Below are positions 34,742 through 43,574 of a stretch of DNA of 64,000 nt, piece by piece. Position 1 is the first letter of the stretch. The number at the start of each line of letters is the position of its first letter. The notes beneath the pieces are model-generated. The model was not told the DNA's origin and made no database searches. It was given only the letters and a program-made list of their open reading frames with translations. Origin of the DNA: CAJQLB01 sp905479065 (lineage in GTDB: Bacteria > Bacteroidota > Bacteroidia > Flavobacteriales > Flavobacteriaceae); NCBI GenBank assembly GCA_943846735.1, contig OX044364.1, positions 1,054,001 through 1,118,000 on the forward strand, given 5' to 3'. Both the position numbers and the translations under genes were made by a program.

Positions 34742-36037
34742 ATGAGAAAAATAAATTTTATAACTTCAGCTTTATTGCTTTGTTGTCTTTGTTCATTTTC
34801 GCAGCAAACACCTGCAAAAAAGCAATCGGAGAGTATTACGATTACGGGAGCTACAATTCATATAGGTGACGGAACTATCATTGATAATGGCATTGTTATT
34901 TTTGAGAATGGAAAGATTCAAGCTGTAGCCGATGCAACAACTTCAAAAATAGCTTTAAAAGGTAAAATTATTGATGCCTCAGGAAAACATATTTATCCTG
35001 GTTTTATTGGTGCGAATACGAATTTAGGACTCGTTGAAGTCGATGCTGTTAACGCTAGTAACGATCAACGCGAAATGGGGAGTATGATTCCTCACGTACG
35101 CAGTTTAGTCGCTTACAATGCAGAATCTAAAGTAGTCGAATCCATGCGACCAAATGGAATTTTAATAGCACAAGTCTCACCTAATGGTGGAAGGTTTTCA
35201 GGAACCTCATCAATTATGCAGCTAGATGCTTGGAATTGGCAAGATGCAGCCATCAAAAAAGATGATGGAATTTATCTAAATTGGCCAAATAGTTTTTCCA
35301 GAGGTCGCTGGTGGTTGGGTGAGCCAAGAGGTTTAAAACCTAACCGGAATTATTCAAAACAAGTTAATGATATCATGACTTTTGTAATTGAAAGTAAGGC
35401 ATATCTCAACGGAAGCAGAACTAACCTAAATATTCCTTTTGAAGCTCTTGAAGGTCTTTTTGATGGCTCTCAAAAGTTATATGTTAATGTTAATGATGAA
35501 AAAGGCATAACAGATGCTGTAAACTTTGCGATACAAAACGGAATAAAAATGGTCGTAGTTGGTGGATATCAGGCTCATACTGTAAGTGGTCTACTTAAAA
35601 GCAATAATATACCTGTTTTGATTGATCACACACACAGTTTACCGGCAACGTCAGACCACGACTATGATTTACCTTATAAAAATCCAAAATTGTTGGCTGA
35701 TGCCGGAGTCTTAGTTGGCATTCATACAGGCAATAATTCTAACTTTCAAACACGAAATTTACCTTTTTATGCAGGGCAAGTAGTTGGTCAAGGAATGAGT
35801 AAAGAAGATGCCTTAAAATTAATTACGTTAAATGTGGCACAGATTCTGGGTGTGGATACCATGTTGGGATCTATTGAAGTGGGGAAATCTGCAACTTTAT
35901 TTGTCAGTAAAGGTGACGCATTAGATATGCGAGGTAATCAATTAACGCATGCCTTTATTGACGGCCGAGAAATCAGTTTAGAAACTCACCAAACTGAGCT
36001 ATGGCGGCGGTACAGTCAAAAATATCAACAAGATTAG
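34742..36037 (+). CDS. Exported amidohydrolase-like protein lacking HxH motif
   Basis: This 431-residue protein has a signal peptide ending SFSQQ and an amidohydrolase-type sandwich (ITITGATIHIGDGTIIDNG; GKIIDASGKHIYPGF). Where the HxH metal ligands should follow, it reads GANTNLG, with Asn92 and Asn94. The usual late Asp also seems to be missing (GIHTGNNSNF). It is therefore probably not a standard metal hydrolase and may be a non-catalytic partner of the upstream 991-residue protein. The spacing of 12 bases indicates one operon. Confidence 0.82.
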   Translation: MRKINFITSALLLCCLCSFSQQTPAKKQSESITITGATIHIGDGTIIDNGIVIFENGKIQAVADATTSKIALKGKIIDASGKHIYPGFIGANTNLGLVEVDAVNASNDQREMGSMIPHVRSLVAYNAESKVVESMRPNGILIAQVSPNGGRFSGTSSIMQLDAWNWQDAAIKKDDGIYLNWPNSFSRGRWWLGEPRGLKPNRNYSKQVNDIMTFVIESKAYLNGSRTNLNIPFEALEGLFDGSQKLYVNVNDEKGITDAVNFAIQNGIKMVVVGGYQAHTVSGLLKSNNIPVLIDHTHSLPATSDHDYDLPYKNPKLLADAGVLVGIHTGNNSNFQTRNLPFYAGQVVGQGMSKEDALKLITLNVAQILGVDTMLGSIEVGKSATLFVSKGDALDMRGNQLTHAFIDGREISLETHQTELWRRYSQKYQQD

Positions 36038-36147
36038 GTGATTATATGTTTTTACAAAAGTAACTTGTAATCCTCGATTTTTAAGAGGCCAAATAAAAGT
36101 ATCAAGTGACATAACAAAAGATACAATTGTTAATTAATTTCACCTTC

Positions 36148-36945
36148 ATGACAAAGAAGATTTCAAGTGTTCAAAATCAATTGATAAAAAATCTTTATCA
36201 ATTAAAAGAAAAGTCAAAACATCGAAAAAACTTTAAGAAGTTTTTAATTGAAGGACAACGCGAAATTGAGTTAGCTACAAAAGGTGGTTATGAATTAGAA
36301 ACTCTTCTTTTTTCTCGAGATTTATTAAGTAAATCACAAATTGACACTCCAGAAACCACATGTAAAGAGATAATTGAAATATCAAAAGATGTTTATCAAA
36401 AATTAGCGTACCGTGATACGACGGAGGGAGTTCTCGCAGTCGCCAAAACAAAATCTCACAAATTAGATGATCTTCGTGTAACATCAAAAAACCCTTTAAT
36501 TCTTGTTGCTGAAGCTCCAGAAAAACCAGGTAATATTGGTGCACTATTGAGAACAGCAGATGCGGCGAGTGTCGATGCTGTAATTATTGCAAATCCAAAA
36601 ACTGATTTATATAATCCAAACATTATTCGTTCAAGTGTTGGATGTGTGTTTACAAACCAAATTGCAACAGGCTCAACGGAAGATATCATCGATTATTTAA
36701 AAGCTCAAAATATAAATATTTATTGTGCATCTTTAGATGGATCAGTGAATTATCACACCCAAGATTATTCTCAATCTACTGCTATTATTGTTGGTACAGA
36801 AGCCTCTGGTTTAAGCATTGATTGGCTGAAAAACTCAAGTCAAAACATCATTATTCCAATGGAAGGCGAGATTGACTCAATGAACGTTTCAGTAGCCGCT
36901 GGAATACTTATTTTTGAAGTAAAACGACAAAGACAATTTAACTAA
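36148..36945 (+). CDS. TrmH/SpoU-family RNA 2'-O-methyltransferase
   Basis: This SPOUT methyltransferase uses SAM to methylate ribose in rRNA or tRNA. The ATG at 36148 gives 265 residues and starts TKKISSVQNQLIKNLYQLKEKSKHRKNFKKFLIEGQ in pieces typical of the N-terminal L30-like substrate domain. The knot domain has LILVAEAPEKPGNIGALLRTADA, the NPNIIRSSVGCVF box, IIVGTEASGL and IPMEGEIDSMNVSVAAGIL. An in-frame TTG seven codons upstream is less likely. The exact nucleotide target is not clear. It overlaps the M48 gene by one base (TAATG). Confidence 0.9.
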   Translation: MTKKISSVQNQLIKNLYQLKEKSKHRKNFKKFLIEGQREIELATKGGYELETLLFSRDLLSKSQIDTPETTCKEIIEISKDVYQKLAYRDTTEGVLAVAKTKSHKLDDLRVTSKNPLILVAEAPEKPGNIGALLRTADAASVDAVIIANPKTDLYNPNIIRSSVGCVFTNQIATGSTEDIIDYLKAQNINIYCASLDGSVNYHTQDYSQSTAIIVGTEASGLSIDWLKNSSQNIIIPMEGEIDSMNVSVAAGILIFEVKRQRQFN

Positions 36946-38177
36946 TGACAAGTACGATACTCTTTTATATTATCATCGGAATTATTTTTATTAATTTTAT
37001 TAGTGATAAAGTTTTAGGCGCATTAAATGCAAAACACTTTAATGACACCCTACCTACAGAATTAGAGGATGTCTACGACAAGAAAGAGTATAAAAAATCT
37101 CAATCATATAAAGCCACTAATTATAAATTTTCAAATATTACGTCAATCTTTTCTTTAATATTGACATTAGCGTTCTTCTATTTTGATGGTTTTGAATATG
37201 TTGATAATATCGCAAGAAGTTACAGTTCAAATAATACAATTATTGCACTTATTTTTTTCGGAATAATTATGTTAGGTAGCGATCTTCTGACCACCCCTTT
37301 TTCTTATTACAAAACTTTTGTGATTGAGGAAAATTTCGGATTTAACAAAACAAGCATGAACACTTTTATTCTGGATAAAATTAAAGGGTGGCTGATGCTT
37401 ATTATTGTAGGAGCTGGAATCTTATCTCTAATACTTTGGTTTTATGAAGTAACTGGAACTAACTTTTGGCTCTACACTTGGGCATTGGTAACCATATTTT
37501 CTGTGTTCATGAATATGTTTTACTCAAAACTTGTCGTGCCTCTTTTTAATAAACAAGTTCCACTAGAGTGTGGTGATTTACGAGATAAAATTGCCGCTTA
37601 CACAGCAACCGTTGGTTTTAAACTCAATAAAATATTTGTTATTGATGGCTCCAAGAGGAGCACTAAGGCAAATGCATATTTTTCAGGGTTTGGAAGTGAA
37701 AAACGCGTAACGCTTTACGACACTTTGATTAAAGATTTGGATGAAGAGGAAATCGTGGCAGTCTTAGCCCATGAAATTGGTCATTACAAGCGCAAACATA
37801 TTATATTTAATCTGTTAGCATCTATTTCCCTCACTGGATTTACACTTTACATTCTATCAATTCTAGTGTCAAATCCACTGTTATCAAATGCTTTAGGTGT
37901 TGAAATTGCTAGTTTTCATATTGGTTTAATTGCCTTTGGTTTGCTCTATAGTCCGATCAGTGAAATAACTAGTTTAATAATGAATATTCTCTCTCGAAAA
38001 TTTGAGTACCAAGCAGATAACTACGCAAAAAATACGTACGCTAGTGAACCTCTTATTAGCTCACTTAAAAAACTCTCAAAAAATAGTTTAAGTAATTTGA
38101 CACCTCACCCTGCGTACGTTTTTATGCATTACTCACACCCAACTTTACAAGAAAGAATTAAGAATTTGAGGTCGTAA
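36945..38177 (+). CDS. M48 family zinc metalloprotease (CAAX protease 1/Ste24 type)
   Basis: This polytopic membrane protease of 410 residues resembles Ste24-type enzymes. It has about seven hydrophobic segments, an N-terminal membrane domain with PFSYYKTFVIEENFGFNKT, the segment KRSTKANAYFSGFG, the zinc motif VLAHEIGHYKRKH and the third ligand region SRKFEYQADNYA. Bacterial members probably act in membrane protein quality control rather than prenyl processing. It shares the TAATG junction with the methyltransferase gene. Confidence 0.92.
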   Translation: MTSTILFYIIIGIIFINFISDKVLGALNAKHFNDTLPTELEDVYDKKEYKKSQSYKATNYKFSNITSIFSLILTLAFFYFDGFEYVDNIARSYSSNNTIIALIFFGIIMLGSDLLTTPFSYYKTFVIEENFGFNKTSMNTFILDKIKGWLMLIIVGAGILSLILWFYEVTGTNFWLYTWALVTIFSVFMNMFYSKLVVPLFNKQVPLECGDLRDKIAAYTATVGFKLNKIFVIDGSKRSTKANAYFSGFGSEKRVTLYDTLIKDLDEEEIVAVLAHEIGHYKRKHIIFNLLASISLTGFTLYILSILVSNPLLSNALGVEIASFHIGLIAFGLLYSPISEITSLIMNILSRKFEYQADNYAKNTYASEPLISSLKKLSKNSLSNLTPHPAYVFMHYSHPTLQERIKNLRS

Positions 38178-38211
38178 AAGAAAAGACTATCTTAGACTCT
38201 TTATTTTTTAA

Positions 38212-39615
38212 ATGAGCAACATACACATTGAAAGAAAACCATGGTACAAACGCATTCCACATGCAGTCACCATGCTATTTGGAATTATCATATTAGTTAC
38301 CGTTCTAACTCACATACTCCCTGCTGGAACGTATGAACGTATTTTAATTGATGGTAGAAAAATTGTAGTTCCAAATTCCTACACTACCATTGAGTCTACA
38401 CCGATAGGAATATTAAATATGTTCAGGGCTATTCCTTTGGGATTTAAATCTGCTGCCGAAATTATTTTTATTGTACTCGCAGGAGCTATCATGTTTGGCT
38501 TTATGGAACAATCAAAAGCAGTAGAAAATTCTGTAGGAACACTCGTTAACAAATTAGGTCTCAAAAATAAAAATGCAATCATTATAATAATGACTTTTAT
38601 TTATGGTTTGTTAGGTGTCGCTGTAGGCTATGAAAACAACATCGCCATGGTGCCAATTGCCGCAGTATTAAGCTTGGCTCTGGGAGGAGATTTAATTCTA
38701 GCTGCAGGAATTTCAGTGGGTGCTATGACCATCGGTTTTGGTCTCTCTCCTATTAACCCTTACACTGTAGGCACTGGTCATAAAATTGCTGAATTACCAA
38801 TGTTCTCTGGTGCATTCCTGAGGAGTATTCTCTGTTTAATTTCACTAAGCATTATGGCCTATTATAATGTTAGATATTTTAATAAAATAGTAAAACACCC
38901 TGAAAAAAGTTTAGGTAAAGGTTTAGACATCAGTAATTTATCACTGTCAAGGCCTATAGAAAATTACAAGATATCAATTAATAATTGGATGATTATCTCC
39001 ATTTTTATTATCGGATTACTCGTTATTCTGTACGGCGTTTTTAATTTAGGTTGGTACCTCAATGAGTTATCTGCAGTATTCTTAATGATAGCAGTTTTGT
39101 GTGGTATCGTATCTAGAATGGACGCGACAACCATGAGTGAAACTGTTTTAAAAGCAGTCGCAATTGCAGCTCCGGGTGCTTTTATGGTTGGCTACGCAAC
39201 CTCGATAAAAGTCCTTATGGAAATGGGCAATATTGGGGATACTATATCATATAACTTATCATTAATGTTAAAAGATTTACCATTATATGCCTCAGCAATT
39301 AGCATGTCTGTTTCACAAACAGTTATCAACTTTTTTATTCCATCCGGAAGTGGTCAAGCCTTAGCTACTTTGCCTGTAATGCTTCCTCTAGGGGAATCCC
39401 TAGGATTAACGCGACAAATAACAATATTAGCTTTTCAAATTGGTGATGGTTTATCAAATTTGATAAATCCTACCCTTGGAGGCTTGATTGCCATGTTGAG
39501 TATGTGTCGGGTTCCAATTGATAGATGGATTCGATTTATATTCCCAATATTAATATCATTATTTATCATTGCCGCAGCAACACTCATAATTGCAGTAGCA
39601 ATAAATTATAATTAG
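38212..39615 (+). CDS. YfcC-family membrane carrier
   Basis: This 467-residue integral membrane protein has 11-12 hydrophobic segments and belongs to the YfcC (C4-dicarboxylate/basic amino-acid carrier-like) family. Recognisable parts are the start MLFGIIILVTVLTHILPAGTYER, GFGLSPINPYTVGTGHKIAELP and the late region VINFFIPSGSGQALATLPVMLPL, with GDGLSNLINPTLGG. Transported solute is unknown; relatives are often called putative basic amino-acid antiporters. It precedes an ArgE-like deacylase by one base, which suggests uptake of an N-acyl amino acid or peptide. Confidence 0.87.
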   Translation: MSNIHIERKPWYKRIPHAVTMLFGIIILVTVLTHILPAGTYERILIDGRKIVVPNSYTTIESTPIGILNMFRAIPLGFKSAAEIIFIVLAGAIMFGFMEQSKAVENSVGTLVNKLGLKNKNAIIIIMTFIYGLLGVAVGYENNIAMVPIAAVLSLALGGDLILAAGISVGAMTIGFGLSPINPYTVGTGHKIAELPMFSGAFLRSILCLISLSIMAYYNVRYFNKIVKHPEKSLGKGLDISNLSLSRPIENYKISINNWMIISIFIIGLLVILYGVFNLGWYLNELSAVFLMIAVLCGIVSRMDATTMSETVLKAVAIAAPGAFMVGYATSIKVLMEMGNIGDTISYNLSLMLKDLPLYASAISMSVSQTVINFFIPSGSGQALATLPVMLPLGESLGLTRQITILAFQIGDGLSNLINPTLGGLIAMLSMCRVPIDRWIRFIFPILISLFIIAAATLIIAVAINYN

Positions 39616-39616
39616 T

Positions 39617-40783
39617 ATGACAGCAGAGAGTATTTTAGCAAAACTTGTGTCCTTTCCGGTGTTAGGGGGTCAAAGTAACCTGAGTATTATTAATTATATC
39701 AAAGACTATATTGAATCATTTAATATTGTGACAACTCTTGTTTCAAATAAACAGGGCAACAAAGCATCATTGCATTGCAGAATTGGTCCAGCAATTGATG
39801 GTGGTGTTATTTTATCAGGACATACAGATGTAGTTCCGGTAAAAGGTCAGGAATGGTCAACGAATCCATTTGAGTTAATAGACAAAGGAGATGGTAAACT
39901 ATATGGTAGAGGATCTTGCGATATGAAAGGTTTTATAGCTTGTTGCTTAGCATCCTTACCTGATATGGTGCAAGCAGACTTAAAAAAACCTGTTTATTTT
40001 GCCTTTTCCTACGATGAAGAAATAGGGTGTTTAGCTGGTCATGAATTAGCACGGTCTATAAAAATTCATTATCGTGAAACCCCCAAATATGCCATTATTG
40101 GTGAACCTTCTCTTATGCAACCAATCGTTGGTCAAAAAGGAATTTACATCCTAGAAACCTATGTAAATGGTTCTGCAGGCCATAGTAGTAGAATTAAAGA
40201 GGAAGTCAGTGCTATTCATGAGGCCATGAGGCTCATGCTATGGCTTGAAGAAAAAATGAATCGACTTATCGAAGAAGGACGAATTGACAATCGTTTTCAT
40301 CCAGCACATTCGTCAATTCACATTGGTTTGGTAAACGGAGGAATTGCTCCCAATGTCATTGCTGATAAAGCTCATTTTTTTTGGGACTTAAGGACTATTC
40401 CTATGGATAGGACAGAAACTATTCTTGAGGAATTTGAAACTTTTTGTAGACAACGTGAACAAGAGCTAAAAAGTAAATTTGAACATTTTAAAATTAAAAC
40501 TGTTGAAAATCATCCTCCTGTTGTTCATCTTGACACAAAAGAAACAGATGACATTGTCGGTTTAATAAAACGAATTTCAGGAAATAGTTCGCTAAGCACA
40601 GTGGCCTATGGTGCTGAAGCAGGACAATTTGCAGCAGAAGGATTTCAAAGTGTTATTTGTGGACCGGGCTCTATCAAACAAGCTCACAGGGCGGATGAGT
40701 TCATTGATAAGAAAGAACTTCATAAGGGAGTACAAATGATACATAAATTAATCGCCGAATTAAGTTCTAATAATTTTAGGTAG
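39617..40783 (+). CDS. ArgE-like acetylornithine deacetylase, M20 family
   Basis: This zinc hydrolase of 388 residues removes acyl groups from N-acyl amino acids, such as N-acetylornithine. Metal-site segments are LSGHTDVVPVKGQEW, GRGSCDMKGFIA and AFSYDEEIGCLAGHE with the catalytic Glu. The dimerisation segment NGSAGHSSRI and the final GPGSIKQAHRADEFI are also conserved. It lies one base after the YfcC carrier and is the end of that unit; no arginine biosynthesis genes are nearby, so a catabolic or scavenging role is possible. Confidence 0.88.
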   Translation: MTAESILAKLVSFPVLGGQSNLSIINYIKDYIESFNIVTTLVSNKQGNKASLHCRIGPAIDGGVILSGHTDVVPVKGQEWSTNPFELIDKGDGKLYGRGSCDMKGFIACCLASLPDMVQADLKKPVYFAFSYDEEIGCLAGHELARSIKIHYRETPKYAIIGEPSLMQPIVGQKGIYILETYVNGSAGHSSRIKEEVSAIHEAMRLMLWLEEKMNRLIEEGRIDNRFHPAHSSIHIGLVNGGIAPNVIADKAHFFWDLRTIPMDRTETILEEFETFCRQREQELKSKFEHFKIKTVENHPPVVHLDTKETDDIVGLIKRISGNSSLSTVAYGAEAGQFAAEGFQSVICGPGSIKQAHRADEFIDKKELHKGVQMIHKLIAELSSNNFR

Positions 40784-40880
40784 AGAGTCCTTTTATGACA
40801 CCAAATAAGAGCGCTTAAACTACCAAAATTAAAAGCATAAATACATTGCTCATTTCTATTCTTTATGGTATTTTTAGTCT

Positions 40881-43088
40881 ATGACAAGTACCGAGATGGA
40901 ACAAGAAAATGCAGCGATTGCAAAGGAGTATAAAAAACTTCTTCAAATAAGTTATCGTTTACTGACTAATGATGACAAAAAACTCATTAGGAAAGCATTT
41001 GATATTGCCGTTGACGCTCACAAAAATCAAAGAAGAAAATCCGGGGAGGCTTATATTTTTCATCCTATTGCAGTCTCAAAAATTGTAGCATCTGAGATTG
41101 GACTTGATGCTACTTCGATAGCAGCTGCCTTACTTCACGATGTGGTCGAAGATAGTGCTGATTACACCATCAATGATATCGAGCAACTATTCGGAGAAAC
41201 TGTGGCAAGAATTGTTGATGGATTGACAAAAATATCATCGTTAAAAAAAGACATGGATGTGTCTGTTCAGGCAGAAAATTTTCGGAAAATGCTTCTCACT
41301 TTAAATGACGATGTCAGAGTAATAATTATAAAAATTGCAGATCGACTACACAATATGCAAACGATGGATTCGATGCGTCCTGATAAGCAGGTGAAAATTG
41401 CGTCTGAAACATTGTATATCTATGCTCCCCTTGCACACAGAATTGGATTATATAATATTAAAACTGAACTCGAAGATTTAGGGCTAAAATATACTGAACC
41501 TGAAGTGTACAATGACATTCTTACAAAAATGCAAGAAAGTAAGGAGGAACAAGATAAATATCTTTATGAAATTAGTGACATATTAAAAACTTCTTTAAAT
41601 AAAGAAAAACTCAAATACATCATAAAAGGCCGTCCTAAATCAATTTTTTCTATTCGTAGGAAAATGATTAAACAAGGAGTTTCTTTTGATGAGGTTTACG
41701 ATAAGTTCGCTGTTCGTATAATTTATAAATCAGACCTTGAAAATGAAAAATTTCTAGCATGGAAAATTTACTCGATTGTAACAGATCACTTTAGGCCAAA
41801 TCCAATACGCTTGAGAGATTGGATATCATCACCGAAATCTACTGGTTATGAAGCACTTCATATAACAGTGATGGGTCCAAAAGGTCGCTGGGTTGAAGTT
41901 CAAATTAGAAGCGAACGCATGAATGAACTTGCAGAAAAAGGTTATGCAGCTCATTACAAGTACAAAGAAGGTCATAACAAAGAAGATAGTTTGGATTTAT
42001 GGATTTCAAAATTACAAGAGGCATTAGAAAACCCAATTGGTAATGCTGTTGATTTTGTTGAACAGTTCAAACTCAATCTTTATTCAAAAGAAATCTATGT
42101 GTTTTCACCGAAAGGGGACCTAAAATCCCTTCCAAAAGGAGCAACACCATTAGATTTTGCTTTTAGTATTCACACTGAAGTTGGTATGAAAACTCGTGGT
42201 GCTAAGGTAAATGGTAAATTAGTTCCGCTGAGTCATGAACTTAAAAGTGGAGATCAAGTTGATATTTTAACCTCAGAAAACGCTAAGCCTAATTCTAATT
42301 GGTTAGACTATGCTACAACAGCGAGGGCAAGAAGTAAAATAAAATCTTCCTTAAAAGAAGAAAAAAAACGTATTGCTGAGGACGGTAAAGAAATATTGAG
42401 AAGAAAACTGAAGCAATTAAAAATCACCCTTGGTGAAAAAAGTATCAACGACTTAGTAACTCATTTTAAATTAAAAACAAGTCTGGACTTATTTTACCGC
42501 ATTGGTATTGGATCCATTGATAACAAAATGTTGAAAGAATTTGCAAATTCTAGAAGTAATGCCTTTGTCAGTTACTTAAAAAATAAAATTCGAAAACCGA
42601 GTACTCATCCTGATATCGATAAAGATGAAATCACTGCAAAATATGATATGCTCGTCTTCGGGAAAGAGGAGGAAAAATTAGATTATAAATTATCAAATTG
42701 TTGCAACCCTATACCGGGAGATAGCGTATTTGGGTTTTTAACGATTAATGAAGGAATAAAAGTTCATAAAAAAAACTGTCCTAATGCCTTGAGCTTGCAA
42801 TCTAATTATGCCTACCGTATTATGTCAGCAAAGTGGATTGATTCGACTCAACAAGAATACACCGCTGTGATAAAATTAACTGGCATAGATAACCTAGGAT
42901 TAGTTAATGAAATAACAAAACTTATCTCGAATAGTATGAATGTAAATATGAAAAATATAAGTTTTGAATCTGAAGATGGTATTTTTTCAGGTAAAATTGC
43001 TGTCGTTGTTAAAAATAATAACTTGGTCAAGACTTTGATGAACAGAATTAAAAAAATTAATGGTATTGAAAAAGTTAATAGAGTCTAA
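40881..43088 (+). CDS. Bifunctional (p)ppGpp synthetase/hydrolase (RelA/SpoT)
   Basis: This 735-residue stringent-response enzyme has the full long-form layout. The HD hydrolase domain is intact (YIFHPIAVSKIVASEIG; ALLHDVVEDS). The synthetase domain has RLRDWISSPKSTGYEALHITV and VEVQIRSERM. A TGS domain (VFSPKGDLKSLPKGATPLDFAF) and a C-terminal ACT domain follow. Because both catalytic sites look intact, it should make and degrade (p)ppGpp, as expected when only one long RSH is present. It starts at ATG and is followed 27 bases later by fur. Confidence 0.95.
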   Translation: MTSTEMEQENAAIAKEYKKLLQISYRLLTNDDKKLIRKAFDIAVDAHKNQRRKSGEAYIFHPIAVSKIVASEIGLDATSIAAALLHDVVEDSADYTINDIEQLFGETVARIVDGLTKISSLKKDMDVSVQAENFRKMLLTLNDDVRVIIIKIADRLHNMQTMDSMRPDKQVKIASETLYIYAPLAHRIGLYNIKTELEDLGLKYTEPEVYNDILTKMQESKEEQDKYLYEISDILKTSLNKEKLKYIIKGRPKSIFSIRRKMIKQGVSFDEVYDKFAVRIIYKSDLENEKFLAWKIYSIVTDHFRPNPIRLRDWISSPKSTGYEALHITVMGPKGRWVEVQIRSERMNELAEKGYAAHYKYKEGHNKEDSLDLWISKLQEALENPIGNAVDFVEQFKLNLYSKEIYVFSPKGDLKSLPKGATPLDFAFSIHTEVGMKTRGAKVNGKLVPLSHELKSGDQVDILTSENAKPNSNWLDYATTARARSKIKSSLKEEKKRIAEDGKEILRRKLKQLKITLGEKSINDLVTHFKLKTSLDLFYRIGIGSIDNKMLKEFANSRSNAFVSYLKNKIRKPSTHPDIDKDEITAKYDMLVFGKEEEKLDYKLSNCCNPIPGDSVFGFLTINEGIKVHKKNCPNALSLQSNYAYRIMSAKWIDSTQQEYTAVIKLTGIDNLGLVNEITKLISNSMNVNMKNISFESEDGIFSGKIAVVVKNNNLVKTLMNRIKKINGIEKVNRV

Positions 43089-43115
43089 AATTTAATTAAA
43101 TTTGTCGGGAAATTA

Positions 43116-43571
43116 ATGAGTGTACAAAAAGAACATACCAATCAAGAAATAGTAAAAAATGTCTTTACTAAGTTTTTAGAGGACAACGGACATAGAAAAA
43201 CACCAGAACGTTACGCTATCTTACAAGAAATTTACGACAGTGAAGAGCACTTTGATATTGAGTCTTTGTACATAGGCATGAAAAATAAAAAATATAGGGT
43301 GTCTCGTGCAACACTCTACAATACCATTGAATTACTTTTGGAGTGTGGTTTAGTAAGAAAGCATCAGTTTGGTAAAAATCAAGCACATTATGAAAAGTCT
43401 TACTTCGATAAACAACATGATCATGTTATTTTGACAGATACAGGAGAAGTTGTTGAATTTTGTGATCCTAGAATACAAACCATAAAAAAAACGTTAGAAG
43501 AAATTTTTGATATTGACATTCATAACCACTCATTATATTTTTATGCGACTAAAAAACAATCAAATAAATAA
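43116..43571 (+). CDS. Fur-family transcriptional regulator lacking CxxC
   Basis: This 151-residue winged-helix repressor shows the helix VSRATLYNTIELLLECGLV and the metal-binding region DKQHDHVILTDTGEVVEFCDP. Fur-type regulators control iron, zinc or peroxide genes. The usual Cys pairs that hold a structural zinc are absent: only two cysteines occur (in LLECGL and EFCDP), not in CxxC spacing. It lies between the relA/spoT gene and purA, a common flavobacterial order. The metal it senses cannot be told from the sequence. Confidence 0.9.
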   Translation: MSVQKEHTNQEIVKNVFTKFLEDNGHRKTPERYAILQEIYDSEEHFDIESLYIGMKNKKYRVSRATLYNTIELLLECGLVRKHQFGKNQAHYEKSYFDKQHDHVILTDTGEVVEFCDPRIQTIKKTLEEIFDIDIHNHSLYFYATKKQSNK

Positions 43572-43574
43572 AGA

